In this document: piece after piece, positions 53,268 through 62,811 of the stretch
Layout: every line of letters starts with the position of its first letter
Position numbering within the stretch: position 1 is the stretch's first letter
Origin: Desulfosediminicola ganghwensis
GTDB lineage: Bacteria > Desulfobacterota > Desulfobulbia > Desulfobulbales > Desulfocapsaceae
Length of the DNA stretch: 64,000 nt
Direction: 5' to 3'
NCBI RefSeq assembly: GCF_005116675.2
Contig: NZ_CP050699.1
Coordinates: 3,309,001 to 3,373,000 of the forward strand
The notes under the pieces: generated by a model
The model's database searches: none
Seen by the model: the letters and a program-made list of their open reading frames with translations, nothing else
What the model was told of the DNA's origin: nothing
Program-made: the position numbers and the translations under genes

Positions 53268-55325
53268 ATGCAGGACACAAACAAGGTCAGGAATATCGCA
53301 TTAATTGGTCATGGCAATTGTGGTAAGACTTCTCTTGCAGAAGCAATGTTGTTTACCGCAGGCAAGATCAATCGTTTGGGGAAGGTTGATGAGGGCTCTT
53401 CCGCACTTGATTACGAGGATGAGGAAATAAACAGAAATATTTCTATCAACTCAAGTTTTCACAACTATAGCTGGAATAAACACCAGGTCTATTTAACAGA
53501 CACTCCTGGTGATGATAATTTTATAAACGAGACCCTTTTTGCCGCAAGCGTTTGCGATGGTGTTGTATTTACCATTGGCGCGGTACTAGGCGTTAAAGGG
53601 CAGACAATCAAGTTTGCCGATATAGTAAAAGATAAGAAGTTACCTGCAATTATCGCGGTCAACAAAATGGACCGGGAACGAGCAAATTTTACCAAGACCA
53701 TCGATGAAATTCGCAAGTCCCTGCCGTTTACCCCGGCTGTGCTGCATATGCCGATAGGTGCGGAACAGGATTTTAAAGGTGTGGTTGATGTCATAGCCGG
53801 AAAGGCATATCTCTTTAATGGTGACAAAGGCACTATGACAGAGACTGAAGTACCCGCCGACCTTCAGGGGCAGCTTGAAGAGTATCGTGAATCGCTGATG
53901 GAGAGTGTGGCTGAGGTAGACGATGATCTACTGGAGAAGTTTCTGGAAGAGGGGGAGCTCACTGAAGAGGATATCTTAAATGGTCTTCGGATTGGTGTTG
54001 CCAGTTGTGAGATCGCACCTGTCTGTGTCTGTTCGGCCACGAAAAACTTCGGTACTTCTGCAGTACTTGATTTTGTTAACAATTATCTGCCATCTCCCGT
54101 CGATCGTCCTGCACTTGTCGGCGAAGATAAAGATGGTAACCCCATTGAGCGTAAAGCTTCCGTTGACGAACCGTTCTCTGCGCTGGTTTTCAAGACCATG
54201 GCGGATCCGTATGCGGGCAGGTTGACAATATTCAGGGTTTTCTCAGGTGTGTTGTCTGGCGATACGTTTTACAATTCCACTAAGGATGTGAGTGAACGCT
54301 TTGGCCAGTTGTACGTGCTGGAAGGCAAGGAGCAGAAACCGGTTGAAAGTGCAGAGCCCGGTATGATTATCGCCGTAGCGAAACTCAAGGAGACTGTTAC
54401 CGGTGACACGCTTTGTGATTCCGCCTCGCCTATAATTCTAGAGGCCCAGGAAGCGCTGAAACCGGTTATCTCGTTTGCAGTCAGTGCCAAGAAAGGGGAT
54501 GAAGAAAAGCTGTTCAGTTCCATCACCAAGATGCTGGATGAAGACCTCACCCTGCAGATGACCAGGCAGCAGCAGACGAAGCAGACTTTGATCTCGGGTA
54601 TGGGGCAGACCCATCTTGAGGTGGTAGGTTCCAGGATCAAACGTAAATTTGGCGTGGAGATGGAACTTTCTACACCGACTGTTCCATACATGGAAACCAT
54701 TCGTGGTTCTGCACGTGTCCAGGGTAAACACAAGAAGCAGTCTGGCGGTCGTGGTCAGTATGGTGACTGTTGGATCGAAATCTCACCAAATCCCGGCAAG
54801 CATTACGAATTTGAGGACAAAATTGTCGGTGGTGTAATCCCACAGCAGTATCGTCCTGCAGTTGATAAAGGTATCCAGGAGGCCATGGAGCGTGGTGTTC
54901 TTGCCGGCTACCCTGTTATCGACGTAAAAATCGTGCTGGTTGATGGCTCTTTCCATAACGTTGACTCTTCAGAGATGGCGTTTAAAATTGCCGGTTCCCT
55001 GGCGTTCAAGAAAGGTGCCCAGGAAGCAGGACTGGTATTGCTTGAGCCATACGTGAATATGGTTATCCGGGTGGGTAAGGATCACGTCGGTGATATCATG
55101 GGTGATCTTAACTCGAGACGAGGCAAGGTTATGGGTATGGATTCAGACGGTAAGGCTGAGATAATTAATGCCCAGGTACCACAGTCAGAGGTGTTGGCGT
55201 ATGCCACTGATCTGGTTTCCATGACGGGTGGCCTTGGCTCGTTTACCATGGAATTTTCCCATTATGAAGAAGTTCCTGCACAGATTGCAGAAAAGATTGT
55301 CGCTAAGCGTTCGGTAGACGAATAA
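53268..55325 (+). CDS. Elongation factor G-like GTPase (EF-G paralogue)
   Basis: A translational GTPase of 685 residues with all EF-G domains. G1 is GHGNCGKTS (14-22), G3 DTPG in YLTDTPGDDNF, G4 NKMD in AVNKMDRER, and domain IV is recognisable by GRGQYGDCWIEISP. The switch I segment reads RNISINSSF where canonical EF-G has RGITI, and the P-loop contains Asn-Cys, so it is probably the second EF-G type (EF-G2) found beside a canonical fusA elsewhere. AAGGAGATAG precedes the ATG. No ribosomal protein genes are near, which also argues against the main fusA. The mog gene follows within 13 bases. Confidence 0.88.
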   Translation: MQDTNKVRNIALIGHGNCGKTSLAEAMLFTAGKINRLGKVDEGSSALDYEDEEINRNISINSSFHNYSWNKHQVYLTDTPGDDNFINETLFAASVCDGVVFTIGAVLGVKGQTIKFADIVKDKKLPAIIAVNKMDRERANFTKTIDEIRKSLPFTPAVLHMPIGAEQDFKGVVDVIAGKAYLFNGDKGTMTETEVPADLQGQLEEYRESLMESVAEVDDDLLEKFLEEGELTEEDILNGLRIGVASCEIAPVCVCSATKNFGTSAVLDFVNNYLPSPVDRPALVGEDKDGNPIERKASVDEPFSALVFKTMADPYAGRLTIFRVFSGVLSGDTFYNSTKDVSERFGQLYVLEGKEQKPVESAEPGMIIAVAKLKETVTGDTLCDSASPIILEAQEALKPVISFAVSAKKGDEEKLFSSITKMLDEDLTLQMTRQQQTKQTLISGMGQTHLEVVGSRIKRKFGVEMELSTPTVPYMETIRGSARVQGKHKKQSGGRGQYGDCWIEISPNPGKHYEFEDKIVGGVIPQQYRPAVDKGIQEAMERGVLAGYPVIDVKIVLVDGSFHNVDSSEMAFKIAGSLAFKKGAQEAGLVLLEPYVNMVIRVGKDHVGDIMGDLNSRRGKVMGMDSDGKAEIINAQVPQSEVLAYATDLVSMTGGLGSFTMEFSHYEEVPAQIAEKIVAKRSVDE

Positions 55326-55338
55326 GAGGTACAGTACA

Positions 55339-55857
55339 ATGGCAGGTGTTGATAAAGGTGAATTCACTTTCGCAGTGGTCACTATGAGTGATAAAGGTTC
55401 AAGGGGAGAACGGGTAGACACGAGCGGAAGCCACATCAAGGAGACTCTCCTGGAAGAGGGCTACACGTTCGAAGACTATGCAATGATCCCTGATTCGATA
55501 CCTGTCATTGTAGATACCCTGAAGAAGATTGCAGATACGCAGCGTGTGGCTCTGCTGGTTACTACCGGTGGCACCGGGGTTGCGCCGACAGATGTAACCC
55601 CCGAAGCAATGTTGCAGGTTATTGAAAAAGAGGTGCCGGGAATAGCGGAATATATGCGGCTTGAGAGCTTGAAGAAAACCCCTCACGCCGCTCTTTCAAG
55701 GGGGAAGGTAGGCATAAGAGGCACGACTCTTATCGTCAATCTTCCCGGTAGTTTGAAAGCTGTTCGGGAAAATCTGGAGACTATTCTCCCCATTTTACCC
55801 CATGCCCTTGAAAAGATACGAGGTGATGAGGGGGATTGCGGAGTTACGCCGTCATAG
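55339..55857 (+). CDS. mog: Molybdopterin adenylyltransferase / MogA-MoaB family protein
   Basis: A 172-residue protein that adenylates molybdopterin before molybdenum insertion. Seen: FAVVTMSDKGSRGERVDTSG, LLVTTGGTGVAPTDVTPEA and VNLPGSLKAVRENLETILP, which are the MPT-binding loops of the family. MogA and MoaB cannot be told apart reliably here. The 13-base gap from the EF-G paralogue suggests cotranscription without an obvious functional link. A strong terminator follows. Confidence 0.92.
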   Translation: MAGVDKGEFTFAVVTMSDKGSRGERVDTSGSHIKETLLEEGYTFEDYAMIPDSIPVIVDTLKKIADTQRVALLVTTGGTGVAPTDVTPEAMLQVIEKEVPGIAEYMRLESLKKTPHAALSRGKVGIRGTTLIVNLPGSLKAVRENLETILPILPHALEKIRGDEGDCGVTPS

Positions 55858-55928
55858 CTTATCAGCCAGAATATCTCACGGGTATTTTGCCGAAAAAATG
55901 TAAGAGCTGAGGGAAAGAGAGAAAGCAG

Positions 55929-55969
55929 AAAAAAAGCCCTTTCGATGTAAAAATCGGAAGGGCTTTTTT
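55929..55969. terminator. Bidirectional terminator between mog and purM
   Basis: AAAAAAGCCCTTTCGAT pairs with ATCGGAAGGGCTTTTTT around 55929-55969, with A and T runs on either side. It serves the two converging genes. Confidence 0.93.
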
Positions 55970-55989
55970 GTTGGTCGGTGCAGGCAGGA

Positions 55990-57042
55990 TTAAAAGATCA
56001 GTTCGACTTCCTGATCACCTTCGGCAAGAGTTGCCACCTCACCGATAATAAACGGTTTTTCACCGAGCGCGGAAAAGTGATGCACAATATCGTTGGCAAG
56101 TGAGTCGTCTACTATTGCCATAAGGCCGATACCCATGTTGAAGGTACGGTACATCTCTTCGGCCGGCACATTGCCTTTCTCCGCCAGGAATGGGAAGATA
56201 GGAGGCCTCTCCCAGCTGTTGGTGTCAATGATCGCCTTGTAACCCTTGGGCAGTACCCGGGGAATATTATCGATGAAGCCACCACCGGTGTTGTGGATCA
56301 TGCCGTTGATTTTGTAATTCTTCAGCATGTTGAGGATAGATTGAACGTAAATCCTGGTAGGTCGCAGCAACTCATCTCCCAACTCACAACCGAGTTCATC
56401 TATGAACTGATCAACCTTCAATCCCTGTTCTTCAAAGCAGATTTTACGGACCAGCGAGTAACCATTTGAGTGGAGACCGCTGGAGGCAAGACCGATAATC
56501 TTGTTGCCAACCCTGATATCGGAACCATCGATTATCGCGTCGCGTTCAACGATACCGGTTACAAATCCAGCGAGATCATAGTCTTTGTTGGTGTAAAGTC
56601 CTGGCATTTCTGCAGTCTCACCACCGACCAGAGAACATTTGGCCTGTCGGCAACCTTCGGCAATCCCTTTAACAACTTCGGTTGCAATAGCAAGATCCAA
56701 TTTGCCCACTGCGAAGTAATCGAGAAAACTGAGTGGGGTCGCCCCGCCGACGATGATGTCGTTGACGCACATAGCCACCAGATCAATGCCAATGGTGTCA
56801 TGTTTGCCGCACATATGGGCAACAGCCAGTTTGGTGCCTACACCATCGGTGGAGTTGACCAGGACAGGCTTATCATACTTGTTGGTGTCTATGGCGATAA
56901 GTGAGGAAAAACCGCCGATGTCATTGAGTACACCTGGGCGATGGGTAGAGGCAACGATATCTTTAATTTCTTTGACAAAGGTATTCCCTTTCTCAATATC
57001 TACCCCTGCCTCACTGTATCTGGACGTGTTGGATTCAGTCAT
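55990..57042 (-). CDS. purM: Phosphoribosylformylglycinamidine cyclo-ligase PurM
   Basis: Makes AIR from FGAM with ATP, the fifth step of purine synthesis. Length 350 is normal. Seen: GVDIEKGNTFVKEIK, STDGVGTKLAVA, DLVAMCVNDIIVGGATPLSF, VGGETAEMPGLY and HNTGGGFIDNIPRVLP, covering the AIR-synthase-related fold. Single gene between two terminator-bounded or convergent units. No other purine gene is near. Confidence 0.97.
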   Translation of the reverse strand: MTESNTSRYSEAGVDIEKGNTFVKEIKDIVASTHRPGVLNDIGGFSSLIAIDTNKYDKPVLVNSTDGVGTKLAVAHMCGKHDTIGIDLVAMCVNDIIVGGATPLSFLDYFAVGKLDLAIATEVVKGIAEGCRQAKCSLVGGETAEMPGLYTNKDYDLAGFVTGIVERDAIIDGSDIRVGNKIIGLASSGLHSNGYSLVRKICFEEQGLKVDQFIDELGCELGDELLRPTRIYVQSILNMLKNYKINGMIHNTGGGFIDNIPRVLPKGYKAIIDTNSWERPPIFPFLAEKGNVPAEEMYRTFNMGIGLMAIVDDSLANDIVHHFSALGEKPFIIGEVATLAEGDQEVELIF

Positions 57043-57237
57043 AATTGTTATAAGATTGTGAAAATGTGTTGAAATCGAATGGATATATGAATTTGTTTCG
57101 CGAGATCGCTAAATTGTATTCATTCGCTCTGGAAAAAGCAATTGAATAACACCCCTTGATGAGAGTATGCTTGTCGAACGAAATCAGATTTCGGCTCACT
57201 GTTGAACATTTTGTATTACTCTGATAGGTAGCTGGCT

Positions 57238-57438
57238 ATGAAACTTTTTGTATTACTTATTGGCATGGTGTTGATTCTCGAAGGTTTGCCATATGTTGCG
57301 GCCCCTGAGGCGATGCGGGAGTGGCTGGAAAAGCTCAGCACCATAGAACCGTCTCAGTTGAGAATGTTTGGTATCATCGCCATGGGTATTGGCCTGTTGA
57401 TCTGCTTCGTTGCCCAGAAAACACCAATTTTCAGCTAG
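57238..57438 (+). CDS. DUF2065 family small membrane protein
   Basis: A 66-residue protein with two hydrophobic segments (LFVLLIGMVLILEGLPYVAAP and FGIIAMGIGLLICFVAQ, the first cut to its core here) separated by a short helix MREWLEKLSTIEPSQLR. The pattern fits DUF2065, a small inner-membrane family often found near hflC or purA, but neither is here. Function unknown. Convergent with the TPR-methyltransferase gene, 46 bases apart. Confidence 0.82.
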   Translation: MKLFVLLIGMVLILEGLPYVAAPEAMREWLEKLSTIEPSQLRMFGIIAMGIGLLICFVAQKTPIFS

Positions 57439-57484
57439 CGCTGAGGATTTTGTTTTGAAAATAGAGCTGATAAAGATAACAGAA

Positions 57485-58705
57485 TCATTCGATTACGTTC
57501 TTTTTTTTCAGTATCCAGATGTTCCCGTTTATCCATTTGCCTTTATCCATCCTCAGGTGAGTTTCTTTGGTAAGGCACAACTCCCAGCCTTGCCGCCCGC
57601 AAATGGTACGAACATATTCGACTGAGTGGGCAAATCTTCCTGTGGGCTGAAGAATAAAATTATCCGTTTGTGTGCTCTCGGTTGAAAAAAGGAAGTAGCA
57701 ATTTGGGCCGGAACACGTACTGGCCAGTTCAAACAGTTCACTCAAGTCACCTACATAGGCGAAAACATCTGTTGCCAGCAGAAAATCATACTCGGCCGTG
57801 GCTGAGCGTAGCGCGTCACAGATGTTATTGGTAAAGAGATCGGAATATATTCCTTTTTGGGAGGCAATGTCTATCATCTTGGGAGAGAGATCGACACCGT
57901 CGATGGTCTGCACAAGTTCAGCAAATGGTTCGGCACCAAGGCCTGTTCCACAACCAAGATCAAATCCACGCAAAAACCTCATTGGAGCATCGTCAAGAGC
58001 AGAGAGTGCATCACGAAGTTTCTGTGGTACATTATATTTCAGCTCTTTGGTAAGGCTTTCTTCATACCGCTCTGAATAGTTGTCAAAGACGTCCCTCACG
58101 TAGCTCTCCGGTGAGTTGTCGGGAGTAGTTCCGGTAACAGCCGCGAGCATATGGCGGGCAGCTTCATGTTCAGGGTCAAGCTCCAGAAGGCGCTTGTAAA
58201 ACGTAACGGCAGCCTCGATATTGCCGCTGAGTTGGTATACGTAAGCCAGGTTGTTTATGGTTGACTTATGGTTCGGGGTTATCTCAAGCACACGAAGATA
58301 GGCCTTTATTGCCAGGTCATACTGCTTCAGTTCCCGATGGGACGATGCCAGGTTGTAATATGCGTCACTATTTTCCGGTTCAAGCGAAACAACCTTATTG
58401 TAAATTATTACAGAATCCTCTAATCTGTCGCACTCTTTAAGGCAGAGAGCTAGATTAAACAGGCAATCGGGGTCTTCTGGCATCGCTTCGGCTGCTGTTT
58501 CAAAGCATTTCACAGCGATTTCGAAATCCTGCTCTGCGTGATGGACCAGGCCAAGATTGTAATAAAGTAATGGAGCCTGAATGTATTCAAGTAGTTCTGA
58601 ATAGATGCTTTTGGCCTCATCCAGATCGCCTTGCTGATGGAGTTGGCAAGCTTCGGAGAAGCGAGTATGCAACTCTTCTTGTGAAGGTGTTTGAGTATTA
58701 TGCAT
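57485..58705 (-). CDS. TPR-repeat protein fused to a SAM-dependent methyltransferase
   Basis: A 406-residue two-part protein. Residues about 10-185 contain five TPR units (for example YYNLGLVHHAEQDFEIAVKC and AYYNLASSHRELKQYDLAIK). From about 205 a class I methyltransferase starts, with motif I FDLGCGTGLGAEPF, the acidic GVDLSPKMIDIAS and FLLATDVFAYVGDL. The TPR part probably picks the protein or lipid partner; the methyl acceptor is unknown. The class resembles methyltransferases annotated near surface polysaccharide or Fe-S genes in other bacteria, but no such context is seen here. Confidence 0.88.
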   Translation of the reverse strand: MHNTQTPSQEELHTRFSEACQLHQQGDLDEAKSIYSELLEYIQAPLLYYNLGLVHHAEQDFEIAVKCFETAAEAMPEDPDCLFNLALCLKECDRLEDSVIIYNKVVSLEPENSDAYYNLASSHRELKQYDLAIKAYLRVLEITPNHKSTINNLAYVYQLSGNIEAAVTFYKRLLELDPEHEAARHMLAAVTGTTPDNSPESYVRDVFDNYSERYEESLTKELKYNVPQKLRDALSALDDAPMRFLRGFDLGCGTGLGAEPFAELVQTIDGVDLSPKMIDIASQKGIYSDLFTNNICDALRSATAEYDFLLATDVFAYVGDLSELFELASTCSGPNCYFLFSTESTQTDNFILQPTGRFAHSVEYVRTICGRQGWELCLTKETHLRMDKGKWINGNIWILKKKNVIE

Positions 58706-58860
58706 GACCAGAAAATTTGGATAAAACTGGATATGTTATAGAATAATGAAATCGCTAAAATGAATTGACCAAATGTGCAGGTTGGTTATAACATGCAGGG
58801 TTGATGAAATATACCTCGTATTCATCGAAAAACAAGGCAGGATTTGATTCCTTCCACTGA

Positions 58861-60258
58861 ATGTCGGTAGCAGATATGGAAGATAAAAGCAGACGAGAAC
58901 TTATTGGCAATGAGGGACAGGTTATCCTCGATATGGTTCGCAGATTGAGCCGTAGAGGAGCCACTGACAACCTGATGAGGCTCATTGCAAAAACCCATCC
59001 CGCAGATATGGCATGGGTTTTTCGCCATTTAAACGACGAGGAGCGAACTAAGGTATTTAACATAGTCGCCCAGACAGAGTCCGTGGGAGAGTTCCTCAGT
59101 GAGCTTGATACAGCCCTTGTTGTAGACCTGGTGCAGGAACTCACACCTCAGTTTATGGCTGATATTATTTCCAGTATGCCTTCTGATGACGCGGTGGATC
59201 TGCTGGAAATTGTGCCCGACGAAGTCGCGGAAGACATTCGTGAGCACATGGCCAAGAAGGACAGGGAAGAAGTTGAAGAGCTGCTGCAGTATCACCCTGA
59301 AACTGCCGGCGGACTCATGTCTACTGACTTCATGTGTCTTGATGAGGAGTTGAGCGCTGGTGAAGCAATTGCCTCGATTCAAAAGCGCAGCGAAGAAAAG
59401 GAGATGGTGTTTTACCTCTACATCACCCACGGAGAGGATAAGCTTGCCGGAGTTGTTTCCCTGCGTGAGCTGCTCATGCATCCACCGCACAGGCAGTTGA
59501 GAAACATCATGAATCCCAATGTGATATCGGTAACCACAGACACCGATCAGGGAGAGGTTGCCCACGTTGTTTCCCAATATAATATCTTGGCTGTACCGGT
59601 AGTTGATTCAAATTACAATCTGGTCGGTATTGTAACCGTAGACGATATCATTGACGTAATCCGCGAGGAAGCCACAGAAGAATTCCTGCAGATGGCCGGT
59701 GCCGGTAAGGATCGTGAGATTCTTCTCAAATCGACTAAAGATAACGCCATGCTTCGTGCACCCTGGCTCTTTGCCTCCTGGATCGGCGGGGTAATGGCGA
59801 TGATCATCATCGGGGCATTCGAAGAAGAGCTGAGTAAAGTGTTGGCATTGGCATCGTTCATTCCCATAGTTATGGGTATGGGTGGAAATATCGCCACTCA
59901 ATCGTCTACTATCGTAGTAAGAGGTATTGCCACCGGTCGTGTTAACCTGAATGACTTTCTCCACCTGGTGATGAAAGAAATGCGAGTTGGTATGATCCTC
60001 GGTGTTATTTATGGTCTTTTTATCGGGGTGGTCGCATTTCTCGGTTTTGCTGACTCACCGATGCTTGGTCTTGTTGTCTGCATTTCCATTTTCTCCTGTA
60101 TGACCATGGCAGCGACCATAGGCACCTTGATTCCGCTGGTCCTGAAAAGGTTTGAAGTTGACGCAGCCATTGCCACCGGGCCTTTTGTGACAACCTCAAT
60201 CGATATCGTCGGCGTTTTGATTTACTTCTATGTCGCAAAATTTCTCCTTGGTCTGTAA
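58861..60258 (+). CDS. mgtE: Magnesium transporter MgtE
   Basis: A 465-residue Mg2+ channel. N-terminal MgtE_N superhelix (about 20-130, with MPSDDAVDLLEIVPDEVAED), a CBS pair (MSTDFMCLDEELSAGEAIAS to about 265) that closes the channel when magnesium is high, and five membrane segments with the family motif MGMGGNIATQSSTIVVRGIA. The start could be the ATG at 58861 or the one at 58876; neither has a strong ribosome binding site. The DegS-like gene follows 52 bases downstream on the same strand. Confidence 0.95.
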   Translation: MSVADMEDKSRRELIGNEGQVILDMVRRLSRRGATDNLMRLIAKTHPADMAWVFRHLNDEERTKVFNIVAQTESVGEFLSELDTALVVDLVQELTPQFMADIISSMPSDDAVDLLEIVPDEVAEDIREHMAKKDREEVEELLQYHPETAGGLMSTDFMCLDEELSAGEAIASIQKRSEEKEMVFYLYITHGEDKLAGVVSLRELLMHPPHRQLRNIMNPNVISVTTDTDQGEVAHVVSQYNILAVPVVDSNYNLVGIVTVDDIIDVIREEATEEFLQMAGAGKDREILLKSTKDNAMLRAPWLFASWIGGVMAMIIIGAFEEELSKVLALASFIPIVMGMGGNIATQSSTIVVRGIATGRVNLNDFLHLVMKEMRVGMILGVIYGLFIGVVAFLGFADSPMLGLVVCISIFSCMTMAATIGTLIPLVLKRFEVDAAIATGPFVTTSIDIVGVLIYFYVAKFLLGL

Positions 60259-60310
60259 CTCCGGATGGATGGTGCAGCATAGAGCAATCCACACTTGCCT
60301 TATTTAGAAA

Positions 60311-61423
60311 ATGCAACCAAAGCCTACTCGTTGGAAAATATCCCCGATCGCGGTGATTTTGCTCATCGCGATCGGCTTGTGGTTGATATTTAATCCCCTT
60401 GAACGAAAACTCCGTGATCCTGATGCTATTCCCAGGGCAATAACAGCCCGGGGGGATCTGGCAGCGGATGAACTCAATACCATTGATATCTTTCGAGCAA
60501 ATTCCGCATCTGTAGTTTATGTGACAAGTATTGCTCTGCGGCAGGGGCTGTTTTCCCTGAACGCGGTCGAGATCCCGAGGGGAACGGGGAGCGGGTTCAT
60601 CTGGGATAGCCAGGGACGGATTGTTACCAACTATCATGTCATCAGTGATGCCAGCCGTATCCAGGTGACCATGGCTGACCAGTCTACCTGGAAAGCCGTC
60701 CTGGTTGGTGCTGCACCAGATAAAGATCTTGCCGTGTTGCAGATCACCGCTCCTGCGGATTCACTGCGACCCATCACTATCGGTACCTCCGACGATCTTC
60801 TTGTGGGGCAGAAAGTTTTTGCGATCGGCAACCCATTTGGGCTGGATCAGACAATTACTTCAGGTATCATTTCAGCCCTCGATCGTGAGATAAATGCCAT
60901 TACCGGCAGAACCATACGGGGCGTGATTCAGACCGATGCTGCAATCAATCCCGGTAACTCCGGTGGTCCTCTATTGGACAGTGCCGGTCGGCTGATTGGA
61001 GTAAATACTGCAATCTATAGCCCATCCGGTGCGTATGCAGGAATAGGGTTCGCTGTTCCTGTGGATGAAGTAAACCGGGTCATCCCTGAGATCATTCGCC
61101 ACGGGAGGCTTATCAAACCAGGATTGGGGGCGAGTCTTGCTGATGAGCGCGTGGCCAGGCGGCTTGGTATAGAAGGTATCCTGATACTCAATGTGGAAGA
61201 GGGGGGGGCGGCTCATAAAGCAGGACTCAGGCCAACCACACAGTACCGCGGTGATCTCGTGCTTGGCGATATCATCGTGGCAATAGCCGGTAACAGGGTA
61301 CGAAGTTATAACGAAATTCGTAATGAGTTGGAGAACTTCAAGGTAGGGGATGAAGTTCTGGTCTCTGTTGTACGGGATGGTCGTACTGTGGACGTGCCGA
61401 TCAGGCTCGGGGCGATAAATTAA
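60311..61423 (+). CDS. DegS/HtrA-like serine protease with one PDZ domain
   Basis: A 370-residue membrane-anchored periplasmic protease. A single N-terminal membrane segment (ISPIAVILLIAIGLWLIF) is not followed by a clear cleavage site. Trypsin-like core with His109 in NYHV, Asp139 in DKDLAVL and Ser217 in NPGNSGGPL: the triad is complete. One C-terminal PDZ domain (about 265-365). This build matches DegS, which senses misfolded outer-membrane proteins and cuts the anti-sigma factor RseA, more than DegP (two PDZ). No rseA or rpoE gene adjoins. Three hairpins follow the gene. Confidence 0.92.
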   Translation: MQPKPTRWKISPIAVILLIAIGLWLIFNPLERKLRDPDAIPRAITARGDLAADELNTIDIFRANSASVVYVTSIALRQGLFSLNAVEIPRGTGSGFIWDSQGRIVTNYHVISDASRIQVTMADQSTWKAVLVGAAPDKDLAVLQITAPADSLRPITIGTSDDLLVGQKVFAIGNPFGLDQTITSGIISALDREINAITGRTIRGVIQTDAAINPGNSGGPLLDSAGRLIGVNTAIYSPSGAYAGIGFAVPVDEVNRVIPEIIRHGRLIKPGLGASLADERVARRLGIEGILILNVEEGGAAHKAGLRPTTQYRGDLVLGDIIVAIAGNRVRSYNEIRNELENFKVGDEVLVSVVRDGRTVDVPIRLGAIN

Positions 61424-61462
61424 TTTTTTATAGCCGTTTATCGGGGGTAAGTATTTGGGGGG

Positions 61463-61581
61463 ATCAGCACCTCTCGCTCTGCTGAAAGGTGCTGATAATC
61501 CTTCTACCGCCTTTTGAGCCAGGCCCAAAAGGCGGTGCTTTCTATCAGTTGCCTGCTTCTTTTGAGGCAGGCTATTTTTTT
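61463..61581. terminator. Three consecutive hairpins between the DegS-like and CorC-like genes
   Basis: Hairpin 1: ATCAGCACCT (61463-61472) with AGGTGCTGAT (61487-61496). Hairpin 2: ACCGCCTTTTG (61506-61516) with CAAAAGGCGGT (61526-61536). Hairpin 3: GCCTGC (61551-61556) with GCAGGC (61567-61572) followed by TATTTTTTT (61573-61581), a classic terminator for the plus strand that overlaps the last codons of the CorC-like gene. Confidence 0.85.
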
Positions 61582-62627
61582 GTCCCGTTATTCATTTGCT
61601 TCAGCGAGAGCAGGTTGCGCCTTCTGGCAAGATCCCTCATGTTTTTTGCCTTATCAGACTCATCAATAATCTCTCTGCCCATAATCTCTTCAATTACATC
61701 CTCCATGGAGATGATGCCGGTCATTGAACCGTATTCATCAACGACCACAAACAGGTGTTGTTGCCGGTCGAAAAAATCGACCAGAATTTTGTTGAGCGGT
61801 GCGGTTTCGGGAACAAAATAGGCTGGTTGCAGAAAATGGGAGATAAGAAGTTCCTCCTTGCCTTCAGCCATGGCCTGCAAGATGTCCTTTCTCATGACAA
61901 TTCCGGTTACATTATTCATTTCCCCTTCAAAGGCAGGAATGCGACTGTGGCTGCTCAACCGATTCAGCATAGTCATAGCTTCACCTACAGAAATATTCTG
62001 ATCGAGTGCAAAGGTAACCGTTCGTGGGGTCATTGTGTAACGGACCATCCTGTATTTCAGTTGCAGGATATTGGCGATTACCTTTTCCTCATCCTCTTCG
62101 ATTTCTCCTGATTCCCGAGACAGGGTCGCTATAGTTCGCAACTCTTCAGCGGAGATATGTTCCTCGCCTGAACGGCCAGGGATGAGCCTGGTGATGGAGC
62201 GGCATAGCCAAACAATTGGTTTCAGCACTATCACCATCCAACGGAGAGGATAAGCGATTACAGGAGCAAGTCGGTAGGCAAAGGTGACACCGATGGTCTT
62301 AGGTAAAATCTCTGAAAAAATGAGAATAGAAAGGGTGAATACACCGGAAAACCAGATAACATTGTGATCACCGAATAATTTCGCGGCGGCAGCGCCGGCA
62401 ACTGCAGCGCCTACCGTATTGGCGATAGTGTTCAGGGTGAGTATGGCGGTGATGGGTTCATCAATATCGGCTCGCAGGTTTTGCAGGTGTTTAGCTGAAT
62501 TGTGCCCTGATTTTTTGAGCATCTCCACTTGGCTGGCAGACAGTGAATAGAGAACTGCTTCGCAAATGGAACAAAGTGCCGAGATTACGATGGCAAGAGA
62601 TACTGCAGTTATAAGAGTGTTGAGCAC
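61572..62627 (-). CDS. CNNM/CorC-HlyC family membrane protein (DUF21 and CBS pair)
   Basis: A 351-residue protein with an N-terminal DUF21 membrane domain (three to four segments, residues about 1-150, including LILIFSEILPKTIGVTFAYR in part) and a CBS pair (about 190-325, HLFVVVDEYGSMTGIISMED). It ends about 25 residues after the CBS pair and lacks the C-terminal CorC_HlyC (transporter-associated) domain that most family members have. Proposed role: divalent cation, probably Mg2+, efflux or homeostasis. Its neighbourhood to mgtE supports a magnesium role by inference. Confidence 0.88.
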   Translation of the reverse strand: MLNTLITAVSLAIVISALCSICEAVLYSLSASQVEMLKKSGHNSAKHLQNLRADIDEPITAILTLNTIANTVGAAVAGAAAAKLFGDHNVIWFSGVFTLSILIFSEILPKTIGVTFAYRLAPVIAYPLRWMVIVLKPIVWLCRSITRLIPGRSGEEHISAEELRTIATLSRESGEIEEDEEKVIANILQLKYRMVRYTMTPRTVTFALDQNISVGEAMTMLNRLSSHSRIPAFEGEMNNVTGIVMRKDILQAMAEGKEELLISHFLQPAYFVPETAPLNKILVDFFDRQQHLFVVVDEYGSMTGIISMEDVIEEIMGREIIDESDKAKNMRDLARRRNLLSLKQMNNGTKK

Positions 62628-62811
62628 TGCTGGGACTCCTTAATGTATCCGTACAGGGAATATAGGAATAATTGTGATGGCAAATAGTTGCATGTGATTA
62701 GCTTCGTATTACTTTACAATATACTTTGCACTAAAACGATTCGTTTCACGAATTATCTCGTGAAATACCAGAAAGAAAATCGAAACTCAACTATTCATAA
62801 CAGGAATTACC

